NCBI RefSeq assembly: GCF_037975245.1
Contig: NC_092562.1
Location: 4,582,001-4,646,000 of the forward strand
Origin: Apostichopus japonicus
Lineage: Eukaryota; Echinodermata; Holothuroidea; Aspidochirotida; Stichopodidae
DNA length: 64,000 nt
Direction: 5' to 3'
Under the pieces are notes generated by a model. The model was given only the letters and a program-made list of their open reading frames with translations. It searched no databases and was not told the DNA's origin. Numbering within the stretch: position 1 is the first letter of the stretch; each line of letters opens with the position of its first letter. This document shows, one piece after another, positions 24,270 through 59,207 of the stretch. The position numbers and the translations under genes are program-made.

Positions 24270-25670
24270 CATGGAGGTATAAACTTACTCTCAGTTTCAC
24301 TCCTTGCTTTCACTTGCCAATTCTTTTCTTAATGGTATCTCTCCTTTCTTGCTAATAGAAGTCTTCTTTTTTTCTTTTTTTTTACTTATCTCCATGTACA
24401 TTCTAACAAAAGCATTTACTCTTAATTTTACCCAATAAACAACAAACGTATGAAATTTGAAGCAACGGCCCACTTAAGTCCTCGTTTAACAATTCTTTAA
24501 CAAGATCTGCCCACCGATTCTGAACTGGCTTGTGTTGCAGAAGTTTTTGCAGAAGATGGTCTTTCACGTTTTTATTTCTCAAAATAAGCAAGGTCTTCAT
24601 GTTTAAAATTTGCTTTGTCTGAAATTCCAGTCTTAAAAAACATGAAAATATTATCATTAACTAAGAGTAATCCACCTTTTTTTTCCACCCAGGCTTCACT
24701 GTAATCCAAAAAACTGTGACCTTCACCTGCAACAGACATACATTTTAAGCACTGTAAAAATATTAAAGCATTCTGAGTACTCATAACTTTCATGTAACGT
24801 TTTTTAAGGGCAAATGGCACATAACCTGCTACATATCTTAGAATTTGTTCCTCATGTTTTTCAACAATTAATGTATCTTCCAAATTTATTTCGTCTAGAA
24901 CATCCAGCCTCTCAAACTCTTCAATCATCAGCTTCACCATAAATTCAACTATATGCTGTAGCATGAACATTTCTAATTCTCCGTCGAGATTATCTTTAAA
25001 CTCTACACAGCCCACATGAATTTTTTTCCTTCCCAATAAACTAAATTATCAGTGACTTCGAAGTCATTACCAAAACAGATTGTAAGTGGCAGGTCATATG
25101 CCTCCTCATCATGTCCAATATCCAAAAAATATTCAAGCCGGTCCCCTATGTCCTCGGCGGATGCAAAGTTTTTTGGCAGCCATGTTTCGTGTTACATTAA
25201 TTTTGTTAATTTATAACACTATAGGTTCCCAATGCAATAACAAACAGCGCTAACGTTATTTGCCTAACGAACGAAGAAAAGTTTTATCGGAAAATACTTG
25301 ACTAAAAGTACCTATTTCGCCATTACTTGTTCATATATTGCGATGAAATATATGCTGAGATAAACAATTAATTATTAAATACGAATCTTCGCATGATTCG
25401 GTGAGAAATGAAAGATATATTCCGATCGAAATTCTCACAGGTACGCGTAACGTAACATATTTGAGTACTGTGTATACTATTTCAATTACATATACGTTAT
25501 GTTGTGAGGGACTCTATATACGAAATGACCTTTGTACCAGGATTACGTAATAGCTGATGATGGCTTTACTCGTGTTTGTGCCCTGAGGCATGTTTACTTA
25601 TGGCGATCAAATTTTGTCGGTTACAATGATACTTCAAAGTGGGTTTTCTCCTTCTGTTTATAGCTCCATG
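24270..25670 (-). mobile_element. P-like DNA transposon, internally deleted and decayed (1401 bp)
   Basis: The ends are CATGGAGGTATAAAC (24270-24284) and GTTTATAGCTCCATG (25656-25670), inverted repeats of 15 bp with one mismatch. GTCCAAC flanks both sides (24263-24269 and 25671-25677) as a 7-bp target duplication. Ends starting CATG and a GTCC-type target are features of P elements, although P elements normally duplicate 8 bp. Inside is a broken minus-strand transposase-like frame. Full P elements are near 3 kb, so this copy is deleted. The related repeat at 20219 provides the empty site. Confidence 0.65.
24403..25200 (-). pseudogene. Broken transposase C-terminal region (P/THAP9-like)
   Basis: Three frames must be joined. 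The first, about 25200-25030, reads through AEDIGDRLEYFLDIGHDEEA and shifts at a run of seven A/T near 25021-25027. The second, to about 24620, contains EEQILRYVAGYVPFALKKRY and EKKGGLLLVNDNIFMFF. The third contains RLEFQTKQILNMKTLLILRN. A YVAGYV-type motif followed by GGL and a following helix is seen in P/THAP9 and hAT transposase C-termini. The N-terminal THAP zinc finger and catalytic core are not visible. Two frameshifts and the truncation mean no working product. Identification to P is supported more by the element ends than by the protein. Confidence 0.5.
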
Positions 25671-26275
25671 GTCCAACACTGCAGCATGCAGAAACGTTGT
25701 ACTCAAAGCCGAAGCGAATTAATCAGGTCACACATTCGGAGTCTATGCATGCTAAGTTCTTCAATACCGCCCGTCTCTCGGGACACATATATACTGCAGT
25801 TTTGATTTATTATCATTATCGGGAGACGGAGAAAGAAAAACGAAATTGTAGGCCCGGCGAAGCGATCTGCTGCGTTTTCTATTAATGTAATATGACGTTA
25901 GCGTTTTGTCACAACAGAGTGAATTTGATGCCAAAATTATCATCATAGTGATGTGGGGGATGGAGGGAGATGTGGGGGGATGTAAAAGTTCGTCCCGTAC
26001 TGTGAGGTGATAGCTGCCAACTGAACAGTGTGACTCAGTGTATACCACCATGCAACTGACTTGTGGCGTACGTACATAATAAATCGTCCACCCTCCCCCA
26101 CCCTTCCACACAAACACAACTTCGTGCATGCTATAGTACCTCCACGTTTGTGCTTGAATGACTTAAAAGCATGCACGATGAAAATGTTCATTTCACAACA
26201 TGCACTAAACACCAACTTTACACGTTACCGCAGTACCAATTTGAATGTATCAGTTTCACACATTTGATACACCGA

Positions 26276-26277
<2 letters not shown>

Positions 26278-26354
<77 letters not shown>
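26278..26354. repeat. (TA)n microsatellite
   Basis: About 38 TA units. Confidence 0.95.
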
Positions 26355-26357
<3 letters not shown>

Positions 26358-27678
26358 TGATGATGAAACCAGTGATTTACGAGTGATACTATGTAGCAAA
26401 ACATATGCAAACGTGTGCTCCCTATAGTACCGTTATACAACAGAAGAATATTTGCCCGGCATATCTAACTGAATATTAGGGCAGTACGATAAGGAGTTAA
26501 TAAACACGGTTGTTAGGGTAACGATATGGAAATTGATAATAAAATGAATGTAACTTAGACCCGCTTATTAAATATTGCAGTCGTTTATTGAACAGCCTCG
26601 GTGATTTTTTTTTTCTTGCTGTCTACTTAACAATTATTTACGTGGAAGCTATACTTTGTAACGTAATAAGAACACCAGAAAACGATTAGTTGTTCCTAAC
26701 ATATCCCATAATGTTGTGAGCCATGCATTGTAATATTCAATGACCTGCGCACACCAAATGAAGGATAGACTATTGATAAATGCTGCAACATATAAAGGGA
26801 CCTAGGCTAGATATATTACCACTGGGCCATACTGCAACAATAAATCTCCCTACAGCCTAATGAATGGTTCACATATAACTACATGTGATCACTGCTGAGC
26901 CTGATTTACGTCTATTTGTCCTAAATATTAACCAAATTCGGATAATGATAAACGGGCCTGTGTACTGCGTGTAAGTTCTACCCATAGAAATTGATTAGTG
27001 TTTCTATGCGGTTCTACCCTATCACACACGATACAGATCTAGCGGCGCAAGCAATTCAACCCTCCCATGTATTATCTCTGTGGAATGACGTCACAGCAGC
27101 GTGCAGAAATGTGCATGTCCATAGCTTATTGCCTATTTGCACCGCACAGTTTTTCGTGGTCACTGGCGGTAAAAAAACGTACGTACCTAGCAGTGTTTAT
27201 GCATGAATAAACAACGTGTATTCGAAAAAAGGCAAGAGTAAAAACTGAATTAAAAAAAAATCTGAAAAAGACTACAGAGATGATGGACGATCACAAAAAC
27301 TATCATAGTATGAATTTATTAAAGAGGTTCTTCATGAATAAACATTCTGCCAGAATACATGAATATCAGGATTAGTAGAAAAATGTCTGAAAAGTAGTGA
27401 AAAATATATAGACTTACTGCATTATGGTGTCTAACAATGAGGTTAAAATGTTACTTTAAAACAGAAATAGGTAGAGATTAATCAAATTACTTTGCACCCT
27501 ATGGTATTATCTGTTAAGGTTTAATTGTCAGATTTGAAAATATTTGTGTATTCTCAAAAAACAATGCAAAGTGTTAGAAAAATAAAACCAACAAATACAA
27601 AACACCCTAGTTTTTGGTGATTCAGATACAGGAAGATGCAGTTCAAAATAGTTGCATGATAGAGCATTTCTCATTCTT

Positions 27679-27697
27679 TGACCTTGACCTTTGACCT
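27679..27697 (+). promoter_or_regulatory. Possible nuclear-receptor half-site cluster
   Basis: Three TGACCT words occur at 27679, 27685 and 27692, spaced as DR0 and DR1. DR1 sites of this kind bind HNF4/RXR/COUP-type receptors. It may equally be a chance short tandem repeat. Confidence 0.2.
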
Positions 27698-30600
27698 TGA
27701 CTGGCATTTAACTGACAGTACCACTGGTAGCGTGCCATATCCAGGACGTATAGGCAGATATATTTTTTTTCTCCTCAGAATTTCGAAGAAAATATCACAG
27801 GTATAACAAGCTGGCAGAATAGTCCAATAAACTTATCACAGACAGGAAGTGTGGGATGAAACTTTATTAACAGAGGAGCACTTCAAAATATTTCAAGGTT
27901 TTGATGGATATCTCTTAAAGGGTGTGAAGACTCAAAAAGAAACGTCTAATGCCAGTAATCTGACCTAGTTTCGAATGAGGTGTAACAAAAGTGTTAGACA
28001 CCACCATCGATCTCAGAAAATCTGCACACAGCTTGCTACCTTCGGTAATTAGACACTAGTGTACAGTCAGTACATACAGCTGCGGTTAATACCCACCGCA
28101 CAGTGTACAAACAATTAATACAGCGATGGACATCTCAGGTCCAGCTAAAGATAACAAGGTATCACGTTTCGTTACTGTCTGTATTTTGTAGCGACAAGAG
28201 AAAAACTTCACTTGCAAGTAACGGAAAGTTAACTTTCAGATCGCGGCACACGGTTTAGGGCGAGTCTTCAATGCCTTTAAGAAGGGAATGACAATCACCA
28301 ATGTGTTATTATTTATTAATAATCTATCTATTGATCTATCTATCTATTGATGAAAGTCAAACCATACTTGTTTCATAATCCAGACAATTTCTAAAATAGT
28401 GATCATCAAAAAATAACACTCGAAAGAAAACTGAGTCATTTATTGGACCTGACTGTACCAATGTGACCCCAAAATTTAAGTTAAAAGAGTAATGAAGGAA
28501 ACAACTCAATTTGTGGCGATTTTTGGGTTATTTTAACCAACCAAACAAGTTAAACCAATATCTCATTCTTGCAGCATATTTGACATCAATTTTTACAATA
28601 AAATAAAGAAACTATAACATGAAAGCAGCTCTCAAGATTAAAGATATCAAAACAAGCACACAGAATAAAGGAGGGGGAGGGGGGGGGGGGGTTGAAGTGA
28701 ATAAAAAGCTAGAAAGAGCAAAGGGGATTTTGAGCATATTAACATAAATATCTTTAAGTACATAAAATTTTCACATCAAAACATACTAAAGATTTATTTT
28801 TTGAACATGGAGTTAATTAATTGCATGCATATGAACTAAATAGATTTTGTTTTTTTTTTCTTATTGAAAGAAAGAAATATGTACACTATTACACACAGAT
28901 CACTGAGAAGAAAAGAATGAAAATAAAACTTTTGTAATAAAGGAATCGAACAATGAATGACAGAAAACAATGAATATATTATTAGCACCTTCCCCCCCCC
29001 CCCAACATATAAGTCTCACAGAAATATATAGATATCATTTTAATGCATCTACTAACACAACGGTTTATTATACTACAAAGAGAAAATGCCACATAAAAGT
29101 GCCACCTTGCAATTGCTTACGTTAACATGCTATGATAAGTCTCAAGCAAGGATTACATAAGGAGTGGCTGTTTGAACGTTCAAAGTGTCTGTGCATTTAC
29201 TACTTGGAAACTGGTCCCTCTTCCAACCACACTCTGACAGATTATAAAATAAAAAAAAAGTAAATAAATAGATGCATAGGTATGTATCATGCACTAAGGT
29301 GGGGAATGACAAGGTTTCCAAACAGCGCCCTCATCTTGTCATCCGAGAACTGAGGAATCAAGAACCAGAGCAACAAAGGTAAAACTCTGGTAATGAGACA
29401 TTAAATATTCAAAGCACCAAGTACATCCTATAACCACAATTTATCAACCTCAAAAATATATTTTGTGCTACACTCAAAGTGCTCGCCGTCATGGAGAGAT
29501 GAAACGTAAAAATCTTAGCAAGGTAAAAAAACTGACTTCCTTCGAATAAATTTTAAGCCGTAGTAAATGAGCTGTATTGCTACTGAATTAAGGCATGGAA
29601 GAGTTTTTTCAGGTATCATGCAAAAAAATATATTTTTAATCACAAAACATTTTATGTTCAGGATCTATCATATCTTATTGAAAACATCCCATAAAAGTCA
29701 CTTTTCTTGCTTTCTTTTTTTAACACTGCTTCCATATATCAATTTTTTTTTTAAATTATTACTTTGTTGAATAACAAAAGGGGAAAACCACCTCTACTCC
29801 TATGAAATCATTACATATATCTTTTTAGATTCACCCTCGAAAAAATTTCGCCAAATACTCCACATTTTGGACATATTTTTGGACACAAGAGCAAACTGTT
29901 GGAGTACCTGTCCGAAGTGGATGCTGTGATGTTGGCTTTTCAAACCTTAAACGAATAACTTCTTGGATACATGGATTTCAACGGATTCCGGAAAAATGAA
30001 ATTTAACATTCCAGTGAAGAACCTGTATCAGCGTGTTGGATACTGACTCAGTATTTTACCTCAGACAAATATCAATTCTGTGGTAAAGAGTGAAATACAC
30101 TACTAGTTAATTAGACATTATATTGACTGCCCTGTGTTTCCTCAAAGGGAACTCCTACAGAATGTTCTGAACTCAGAGAGAGAGAGAGAAAGAGGGCTTC
30201 AGATTTTTCTAACCCTGGAAATCCATTCTTTCTCTTTCTGAAGCCTTCTAGCATTGACTAGGCTGTTAGAAAGGCTTACCGTTAAAATCTTCGGTTTTAG
30301 AATTGACAGTCGTCGACCCGGAATAAAAAGTTTGAAACACAATGACTGACTATAGTATAGGATACAAAATAACAGCTGTATTTTGGGAGAAACATTAACA
30401 TTTATCATTAGAATTTGTTCTTGACGGTGAAATATAACCTTTTCAGTGATTATATCAAAAGAGGAAAAAACAAGGGAAATAAGTTTTTCTGTATAAAACA
30501 TTGTCACACCTCTCCAGGGTACTGTGTATACCGTGACTCTTTGATAAACCATTTCAGAATTGGTTTCCTTTAAAGGAAGAATAAGGCACATTTCCTGCAT

Positions 30601-31525
30601 TAGAAATTACAGTCAAGAATTTAATTTTTAACATTTACTGATCATGTTTTGAAACCTTACATAAAACATCAATTTCTTATGAGAAAATTTCATATATTAT
30701 GATGAAAAGTGTTTTTATTTTTTTTTATTTTACTGGTAAAGGTCTTAAGGCATAAGAAGGATAAGCTTTTGGTTACTAACAGAAGAATTATCAAATGGCT
30801 GGCAAAAATTTGAAATTATTCCCAGTTTCCTACCATTTTGAGGACATAAATCAGATTGTTGTAGTCGTAAATATTGCTATGTGTGAATACAAATTGTTTA
30901 AAAAAAAAAGTGGTGCAAAAAAAAAAAGTAACAACACGTTAAGTGTTTACAACATCAACACACATGGTTTTATACAGTCCGAAGTTTTTTTGGGGGTTGA
31001 TTGTTCTTTTAATTTCAAGCGACTTTGCAAGGTTTAATGTTCATTACAGTAATTCAGTGCAAATTTTACAAAAATTATACAATGTGATAAACCAAACCAT
31101 ACAAGGCTATTTTTATTTATTTTTGGGGGAAATGCTACAATGTTAACTCAAAACCAGTTGTTCCCATTTCACATCTAATATTGACACAACCAAATTCCTC
31201 TTATCCATGAAATTCACAAAAGTACCTGTTACTATGTTTCACATAAATTCTTCTGACTTAAATGTTTTTCTCACTTTTCTGTCCATATTCTGGGGACAAT
31301 TTGGCTCTAAAGCTATAGCATGCTACCATACAAGTATTGTGGGCCTACACTAAGAGCTGGTATCTGTTTTTCTCTTGAGGTATTTAACTTATAAAATATA
31401 AAATATATATTTTTTGCATTCATGTATAGTCATGAAGTCATGAAGTCATGTAGTCATGAAGACACTTGCTTCTAATCACACCCGGTGGTTTTAATTCGCG
31501 AGGAACCGCCGAGTATCATATGGCG

Positions 31526-52696
<21,171 letters not shown>

Positions 52697-54429
52697 CTCA
52701 AATGGAATTAACCTTACACCGCCATTGACAGTAAACTTGTCAATGATTTAGACTATGCCGTTGTCACTGTACTATTAATACCAGAACGTGTGTGTATCAC
52801 TTCAGTGCTATGTGGAAAGCACTATAGCGTCGCCTGTTGTTCTTTGCACAAAATCACTACCTGCATATATCTGAGCTGTGGTTAGCTTTGACTGTGACAG
52901 GGTTCAGCAAATTCTTTCCCCTTAAAAAGGAAGATTTTGTATGAGAATGACCTCACCGTTTTGTTTCGTTTACAAATCTGTGAATCCCTTATATAGTTGG
53001 ACAATATATGAGCGCACAATAAGAAGACAAAAAGTCATTGCAGCAAATCCCCGTAGCACTGTCAATGAATGGAATTTCAACCTTCCAAAAACAAAGATTG
53101 ACACTATATGCTACAAAGAATTTCAACTTTACAAGAATAGGTATAACTTAGGGATGGATTTTGTCACTGACCAGTTTCAAAAGTACTCCTTTGGAAATGG
53201 CACTGTAATTGATATGAACCTGTCATATTGAATGGTTTCATACAATAGGGGATTGCTACCATTAACTTTATTACGCAAATAGAGAGAATTGTATGACTAG
53301 AAATATTGGAGGTTGGCAGAGAAGAGTCTTATGTTACAATAGTATGGAACTTTAATATATAGGCAATTGACCTACTGTACAATATATACTGTTAAATGCA
53401 TATCACTTGAATAGTTCTAATAAACCCACATATCATGTCTAGAAAATGCAAGCATGAGTCCAAATATTTTGCATTTATTTCAACCTACAAGTAGATTTAA
53501 ATGTGAAACATGATTTTAACTTCCAGGCAATCAATGACTGCAGTAAATTCTAGATGCAATGAAAACACAGCCAGTGTGTACTGTAACTCTACAAGAAATG
53601 CTAACTATTTGATGTGTGTCATTATAGTACTGTTGACAGCAGAAATTTTTTTAACCAGCAATAAATCAACCAGCCAAGGACATGACCCTATGAGGTGAAA
53701 AGGTGACAGAAAATTACTGGCTAATTTGTGAAGAAACAGGGGTACCTTTTAAAATCATCCATTGAACTATTAATGCAATGTCCATCAATGTTAGGAGACT
53801 TTCGGACCCTCAGGCTCTAGGCAAGCTGTGTCATGATGCATGCATTTGGGGGCAAATTCCAAATGAACTGGTGACTTTAATACAAGTGCAAAAAACAAAA
53901 AGTCCTAAAATGTACATCAATTGAGTTACAGATCCAAGCAGACATTCCCTTTTATGCTTGCTAAAAATGGAAAAAAAAACCTGGCTGAATCCCCATTATT
54001 GCAAGAAGCTGTTGTTTTGACAAATAATATTCATTTTGAATAATTTCCACAAATCAGGTACAGTGAGAACTACGAAGACATTAATGTATTGATAGTCAAT
54101 GCTAGAAAAGAAAGGGATTCTCATATATGATAACCTTCTTGAGTCTAACCAACCTAATAAGAAGTGATAAAAATATCTTTTAATAATCGAGCACAAAGAA
54201 TGTCTGAAAGAAATATTGCAATCAGTTTCATATTGCAGTAAAAGTCTCAAGACGACCTGTGACCTAAATTTCTCTGACCCTTTTGTTGTGCCACTTAATC
54301 CCAAACTAAACTGTTTAAATTATCTAATCTTGCTGACAATCTGAGCAAGCCTCTGCAGGGACAGATGCAGACCTGTTTGAATCATCTGGATCCTCTTGGC
54401 TACATAAGTACTGGAAACTGTATATATTA

Positions 54430-54640
54430 CCTTACATAATAATAATTATCATAATAATCATAATACTATTCATAAATTACATTTATATAGCGCTTAATAC
54501 AGCGTTTCAAAGCTCTTTACAAAGTAGGAAAGAGACAAAGGAAACCAAGGGAAAGAAAAGAAACTAGGAATCAAACAGAAATGTTTTAAGTTGTCTCTTG
54601 AAATGCAAAGGGAGGGAGAGTCACAAATGTCACACCTCTT
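54430..54640. repeat. Dispersed repeat with ATTTATATAGCGCTT motif
   Basis: An ATA/ATC-rich simple stretch is followed by atttatatagcgctta, then gcgtttcaaagctctttaca. The half-inverted agcgct / aaagctct arrangement is typical of an abundant dispersed repeat type in marine invertebrates, from memory. No second full copy is seen here. Confidence 0.35.
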
Positions 54641-55669
54641 ATTCACTGGGTAGTTTCTTTAACCAAACTACCAACTGCTGGTTGTTACCAAAGTTGGTCA
54701 AATTAAGTTAAATCTCTATGAAGATAATCTGTTGGATTCAAATCTTTCACCTTTCCACCAACCTTTTTACAACTTTTGTTGTCCCCCTCACAAAGCTACT
54801 ACAATATTTACAAATTGTAATCCAGATCACATATTAAACCCTTAGGAGCTGGGAAACCATTTTGGAATTCCACACTTGGCTCTACACTTTAAACCCCCAA
54901 AATGATGACCTTTAAAGACTTATTTCCTAAAAGCATACATGTAATGTATTGCAGCCCCCCCCCCCTCTCTTAAATGGGAGATGTACTATATCTTTTCGGT
55001 CAAGAATCATTGAATGCTGATGGCAAGAGTCTTTAAACGATAATTGGTATAAACTGTACAGATTGTAAGGTACCATTGAGCATTCTATGACATATAACCT
55101 AAAGCTCCTCCATTGGTTACTTACCAGTTGAGCTAACGTCTGGCAGAGTAGACTATCCTGACTTTTATACAGTAAAATAAACCTGAATTAAGCAGGATGA
55201 CAATGGGACGTGTCCAGCAGCAGCTGATCTGTGATTCTCTATTTTAAACAGAGAGCTAGAAATTTTCTGATCATTTCAATGATATTCCTACGTGTGGGTA
55301 GAACTCGGTGCAACACAAAGCAGTATTTAAACACAATAGCAATTAAAAAAAGCCTTAAATATTATCAACAATGCCATAGATATGCACTTAACTTTGTTAC
55401 TGATCAAGTGAATAATTAAAAAGATTAAAATCAGTTTCTTTTTCAATATATCCACCTACTGTACCAACAGAACTACAGTACCAATGTATTGTTTGCCCTG
55501 CCCGGGAACCAAAGTTACAGTATTGAAATCTAAAAATATAATCTCTGCTATAAATGTACATTATAAGAGTTTAAGTTCTTTAAAGCAGTTTATCTTTTAA
55601 TACTTGATGCCTGGTATTAAATTTCACAGTGAAAAAAAAAAAATTCTTCTTTCCCCAATAATTTGCTAC

Positions 55670-55915
55670 CTACGACCATAATTTGCTACCTTCAACCATA
55701 ACTTGCTACCTACTGTACGACCATAATTTGCTACCTACCACCGTAATTTGCTACCTACAACCATAATTTGCTATCTACAACCATAACTACCTATGACCAT
55801 AATTTGCTACCTACAACCATAACTACCTATGACCATAATTTGCTACCTTCAACCATAATTTCCTACCTACTGTACAACCATAATTTGCTACTATTCATTA
55901 CCTACAACCATATCA
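55670..55915. repeat. 20-bp minisatellite (ctacaaccataatttgctac)
   Basis: About 12 units with small deletions and a tactgtac insertion in two of them. Confidence 0.9.
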
Positions 55916-58900
55916 CAATTTTCTAATCGGAAGCTCAGTACAAACAAATGAAAATTAGTTAAAGAGTTGTTGCAAGTCAAACAGTGACAAGAGAGAAATA
56001 CAATTAAGTGGGTGATGTAGAGGAGTGGCACCATTGTTAAATGAAACAATGAAGATCAAACAGAGGTGTGTGGGGCATGCATGGTTGAGCCACATAGCTC
56101 GCATTGCTCGCAACACTACTTCATAGCAGAACCACTAGGGCCAAGAAAAGTACAGTATGTTTATAAATTCCTCTTGTAGACTTAACCTGTAGTCTGCCCA
56201 TTTTCCATTGGGTTTACTGTGACTGAGTGAGTTGCATATATACACTGTATACATACTCCTAACCAAGCCATACAGTAAAGACACATACTGTACAGACCTG
56301 TGCAATATTCACTAATTTTGGAAAGATTTCCTGGGATCCACCGTGGTTACAATCATTTGATTACCAATTAATGAGTTATTACCGGGTTCAATCAAAGACA
56401 ACAACTAAAACTTGGTGGTGGCCACAAATTTAATGAAGTGTTATAAAGTCTGATTTACAAACCTTAAATCCTTGTTGTGATCATTCACGGTGAGGTTTTT
56501 AACGGGCTTAAAGAAACACACTTTGTTTCCAGTTTACAGTGCCCTGGTCTTCGTCTAACCGAACCCAATGCGACTCCTTGAAGATGCAGTAATACAGTAT
56601 TAAAGTGTTACACACAAATGTGGCTATATTTATGATTGATTTAGTAAACAGCAAACTAATTAATTAATTGCCCCGATAAGGTAAGCTTGAGTGCTTTTAC
56701 TCCAAAACAACTGTATATCCATCAGGCAACTTAAATTAAGACAGGTTAGGTTTTTCCAAGAGAAAGTTGTATCACATGCATCCTGCACTGTACAGTCTTT
56801 AGAACAAGCTCAATTATTATCCAATGGATACACCATACAATGACCATTCAATGGTTTACAGGAATGCTTGCTTGCATGCACCAACAACCACTATTTATCT
56901 AACGTGTGTGGTTTTAGCAGTGTTTATATTTAAACTTTAACTTTGTAAATAAACAAAAGCTGATAACATCTTATAAATTGGTATTAAACACTTTGCCCTT
57001 TGGGAGGGGAGTAATACTATTTGATTTAAGAGTACTGTCAAAATTTACTGTACACCTTTATGAACTTTAATAAATGGATCATATATAGCATATATATATG
57101 AGAATTTCATATTATGTGCTTTCTGGTCGTTAAAATGTCAAATCTGTCATTTCCATGACTTGGACAACCTAAATGTTATTGCAGATCTAAGTTCAATATT
57201 AGAATGCACAATGATTTCTGTAATCAAACAAGTAAATAGTGGTGAACTGTTAATAAACTAACAATAGAATACATACGTTTAGGTTTTTGCATTATTTGTT
57301 CTTTACAATCCTCAAAAAATTGATTAAATGTTACAAAATATGCATTTCTGGACTATATGCGACCACAAAATATACTCAAACAAAGGAATAGTTTGGCATA
57401 AAAAGAATTGTTTTCCTTCTGACCTTTTGTTTAATAGTCACTGTTATATAGCAAGCAACTTGTACAGTACTGCCTTACCTGCTCCGGTAAGACACAGTAT
57501 GTACCTGCAGCAGTACATAATACTCTAAACATACAAATGTACATAGTAGTTCCTCAGCATCCCCCCCCCCCCATTCACAAAGGGGGAAGCAACTGCTAGG
57601 TTCGTCTAAATAGGAAAAGGCTGGCTGCTCAAAAATGTTCTACTCAATTTACCAAGTCTGAATATCTTGAACATTTCAGCAGACATGTACTGTATAGTAG
57701 GACTTACAATATATACCAGCAGTAAAGTATTAACGTACACATTCCCCCCCTGTATGAATACCAGTAACATTGTTCAACTTGGCACTTTGAAACCTTGATA
57801 ACAAGTATGACCTTGTAATCTTCCACAATTTATAATTATGAATATAGGTATACTGTCGAAAATTCCCAAATGGCTGAAATTTGTATTCTTCAGGCATGTA
57901 CTGTAACTGCATGATGGTTGAGTATTTAGGCCAGGCAACTATATGCTATCTGTATATATGTATGAGTACTTGAACAGAATCAGTGCTACTGTAGCAGGCT
58001 GCCCACATGTACAAAGAGATGTCAAAGTACTTTAGTCTACATAAACCATGTACATATACTGTATGTACCACCAATCATGTCAAATCTAATAGAGTTTATA
58101 TACAAGTAAACAACTGTAGAGTTGTTCTGTTCTTGAATAGATGCCCTAATTTCCTGATAAATATACTTACAATATCTTCTGTATACTTCTACATGACGGC
58201 ACCTCTCAATATTAACAATTTCCCTTTGGTGTATAATCGATCAGATCAAATCCAGTGTGCACTATTTACTGCCGTTGACTTAATCCTAGTAAGATGAGAC
58301 TTCTTTGTTCTTTGCTCTGACCATCAATTATTGAGACCTAAATGAAACCCATACTTGCTGACAAACTGTTCCAGAGAGCTTGACACGCACACTTCCAGGC
58401 TTTGGTAATAACACTCAACCAGTGTAGTACGTCCAATGTAATTTATTAAGTGGGAAGGTGACAAATCCAAATTAATGTACTTTATTTAAAACTTCCACTG
58501 GCGATCAAAACATATCCTGTCCGGTAACGCTTACTGAAGTCAACTGTATGTAAACCTTCCTAAGGAGGAGGAAAGGGGGAGGGGGAGTTGTCCACCCGAT
58601 ACATATTCACGATGAATGTGCAAAACCGTTCTATTAACATCACATGTTCCCAGTCATGAGTGGTGTGAAGAAAAGTAGGTTTCCTTTGATTGTACAGACT
58701 TCAGCATTGTGCGTGCAGCTTTTAAATTATAATTACAATTACACTAAGATCTGGAATAAGTCAGTGTCGTACAGTATCCGATTATCAGCATTCAGTTACC
58801 GACCGATGCGAACTGGCACCGTTCCAACGCAGGAAAGAACAATAAGTAGGTCACTATATGTATATAGCAAACCGTACTGTACATGTAGCTCAAAACTCTA

Positions 58901-59207
58901 TTGTAGCTCTGATGATGACGAAAGTGAACACGTAACTGCGGAAATTATTTTGGCGCAGGTAAGACGGTATACTCTGCAGCATGTCTAGCATATATCTCAA
59001 TATGAAAACCCTGATAAATTCCACTTGGATTATGAGTAATACTTTCTTCAGATTAACCAATTTTATAAACTATTCAATCATAACCATATGTGACTCATAG
59101 GCTCTGGTTCAATCACTGTGCGTAGTTTGTGTGAGTAATGACAGCAACCTACGATGTTTAATGGTGTATAAAAAATACATACAACAGGGTCTCAAACACC
59201 TGAATGC

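Larger units (their letters stand above)
24138..25780 (+). repeat. Dispersed repeat, copy B, interrupted by the P-like element
   Basis: The left part (24138-24269) and right part (25671-25780) together match the block order of copy A at 20219-20660: cccgaaagggaaaactatgg, aaaattgtgagggg, cggttagattcgtcc, then cagaaacg and ctcaaagccgaag. The sequence between is the inserted transposon. Confidence 0.65.
25781..31525. other. Intergenic stretch, including probable KANK 3' UTR
   Basis: No gene recognised. It contains a TA microsatellite (26278-26354), tctatc-type simple sequence near 28320, G and C runs near 28680 and 28991, and a cluster of TGACCT half-sites near 27679. Sequence directly below 31526 is expected to be the KANK 3' UTR, but its end cannot be placed. 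Minus-strand ORF 30199-30600 has no recognisable product. Confidence 0.5.
52697..59207. other. Upstream of KANK coding start, no gene recognised
   Basis: Probably contains KANK promoter and 5' noncoding exons, but none can be placed. It holds a 20-bp tandem array (55670-55915) and an atttatatagcgctta + atacagcgtttcaaagctct motif at 54480, a type of repeat end I associate with marine animal genomes. Small frames at 52941, 53510 and 58644 are not supported. Confidence 0.5.

Noticed and set aside
30199-30600. 133-codon minus-strand frame
   Set aside because: No recognisable product, lies just downstream of the KANK stop in likely 3' UTR; composition is that of AT-rich noncoding DNA.
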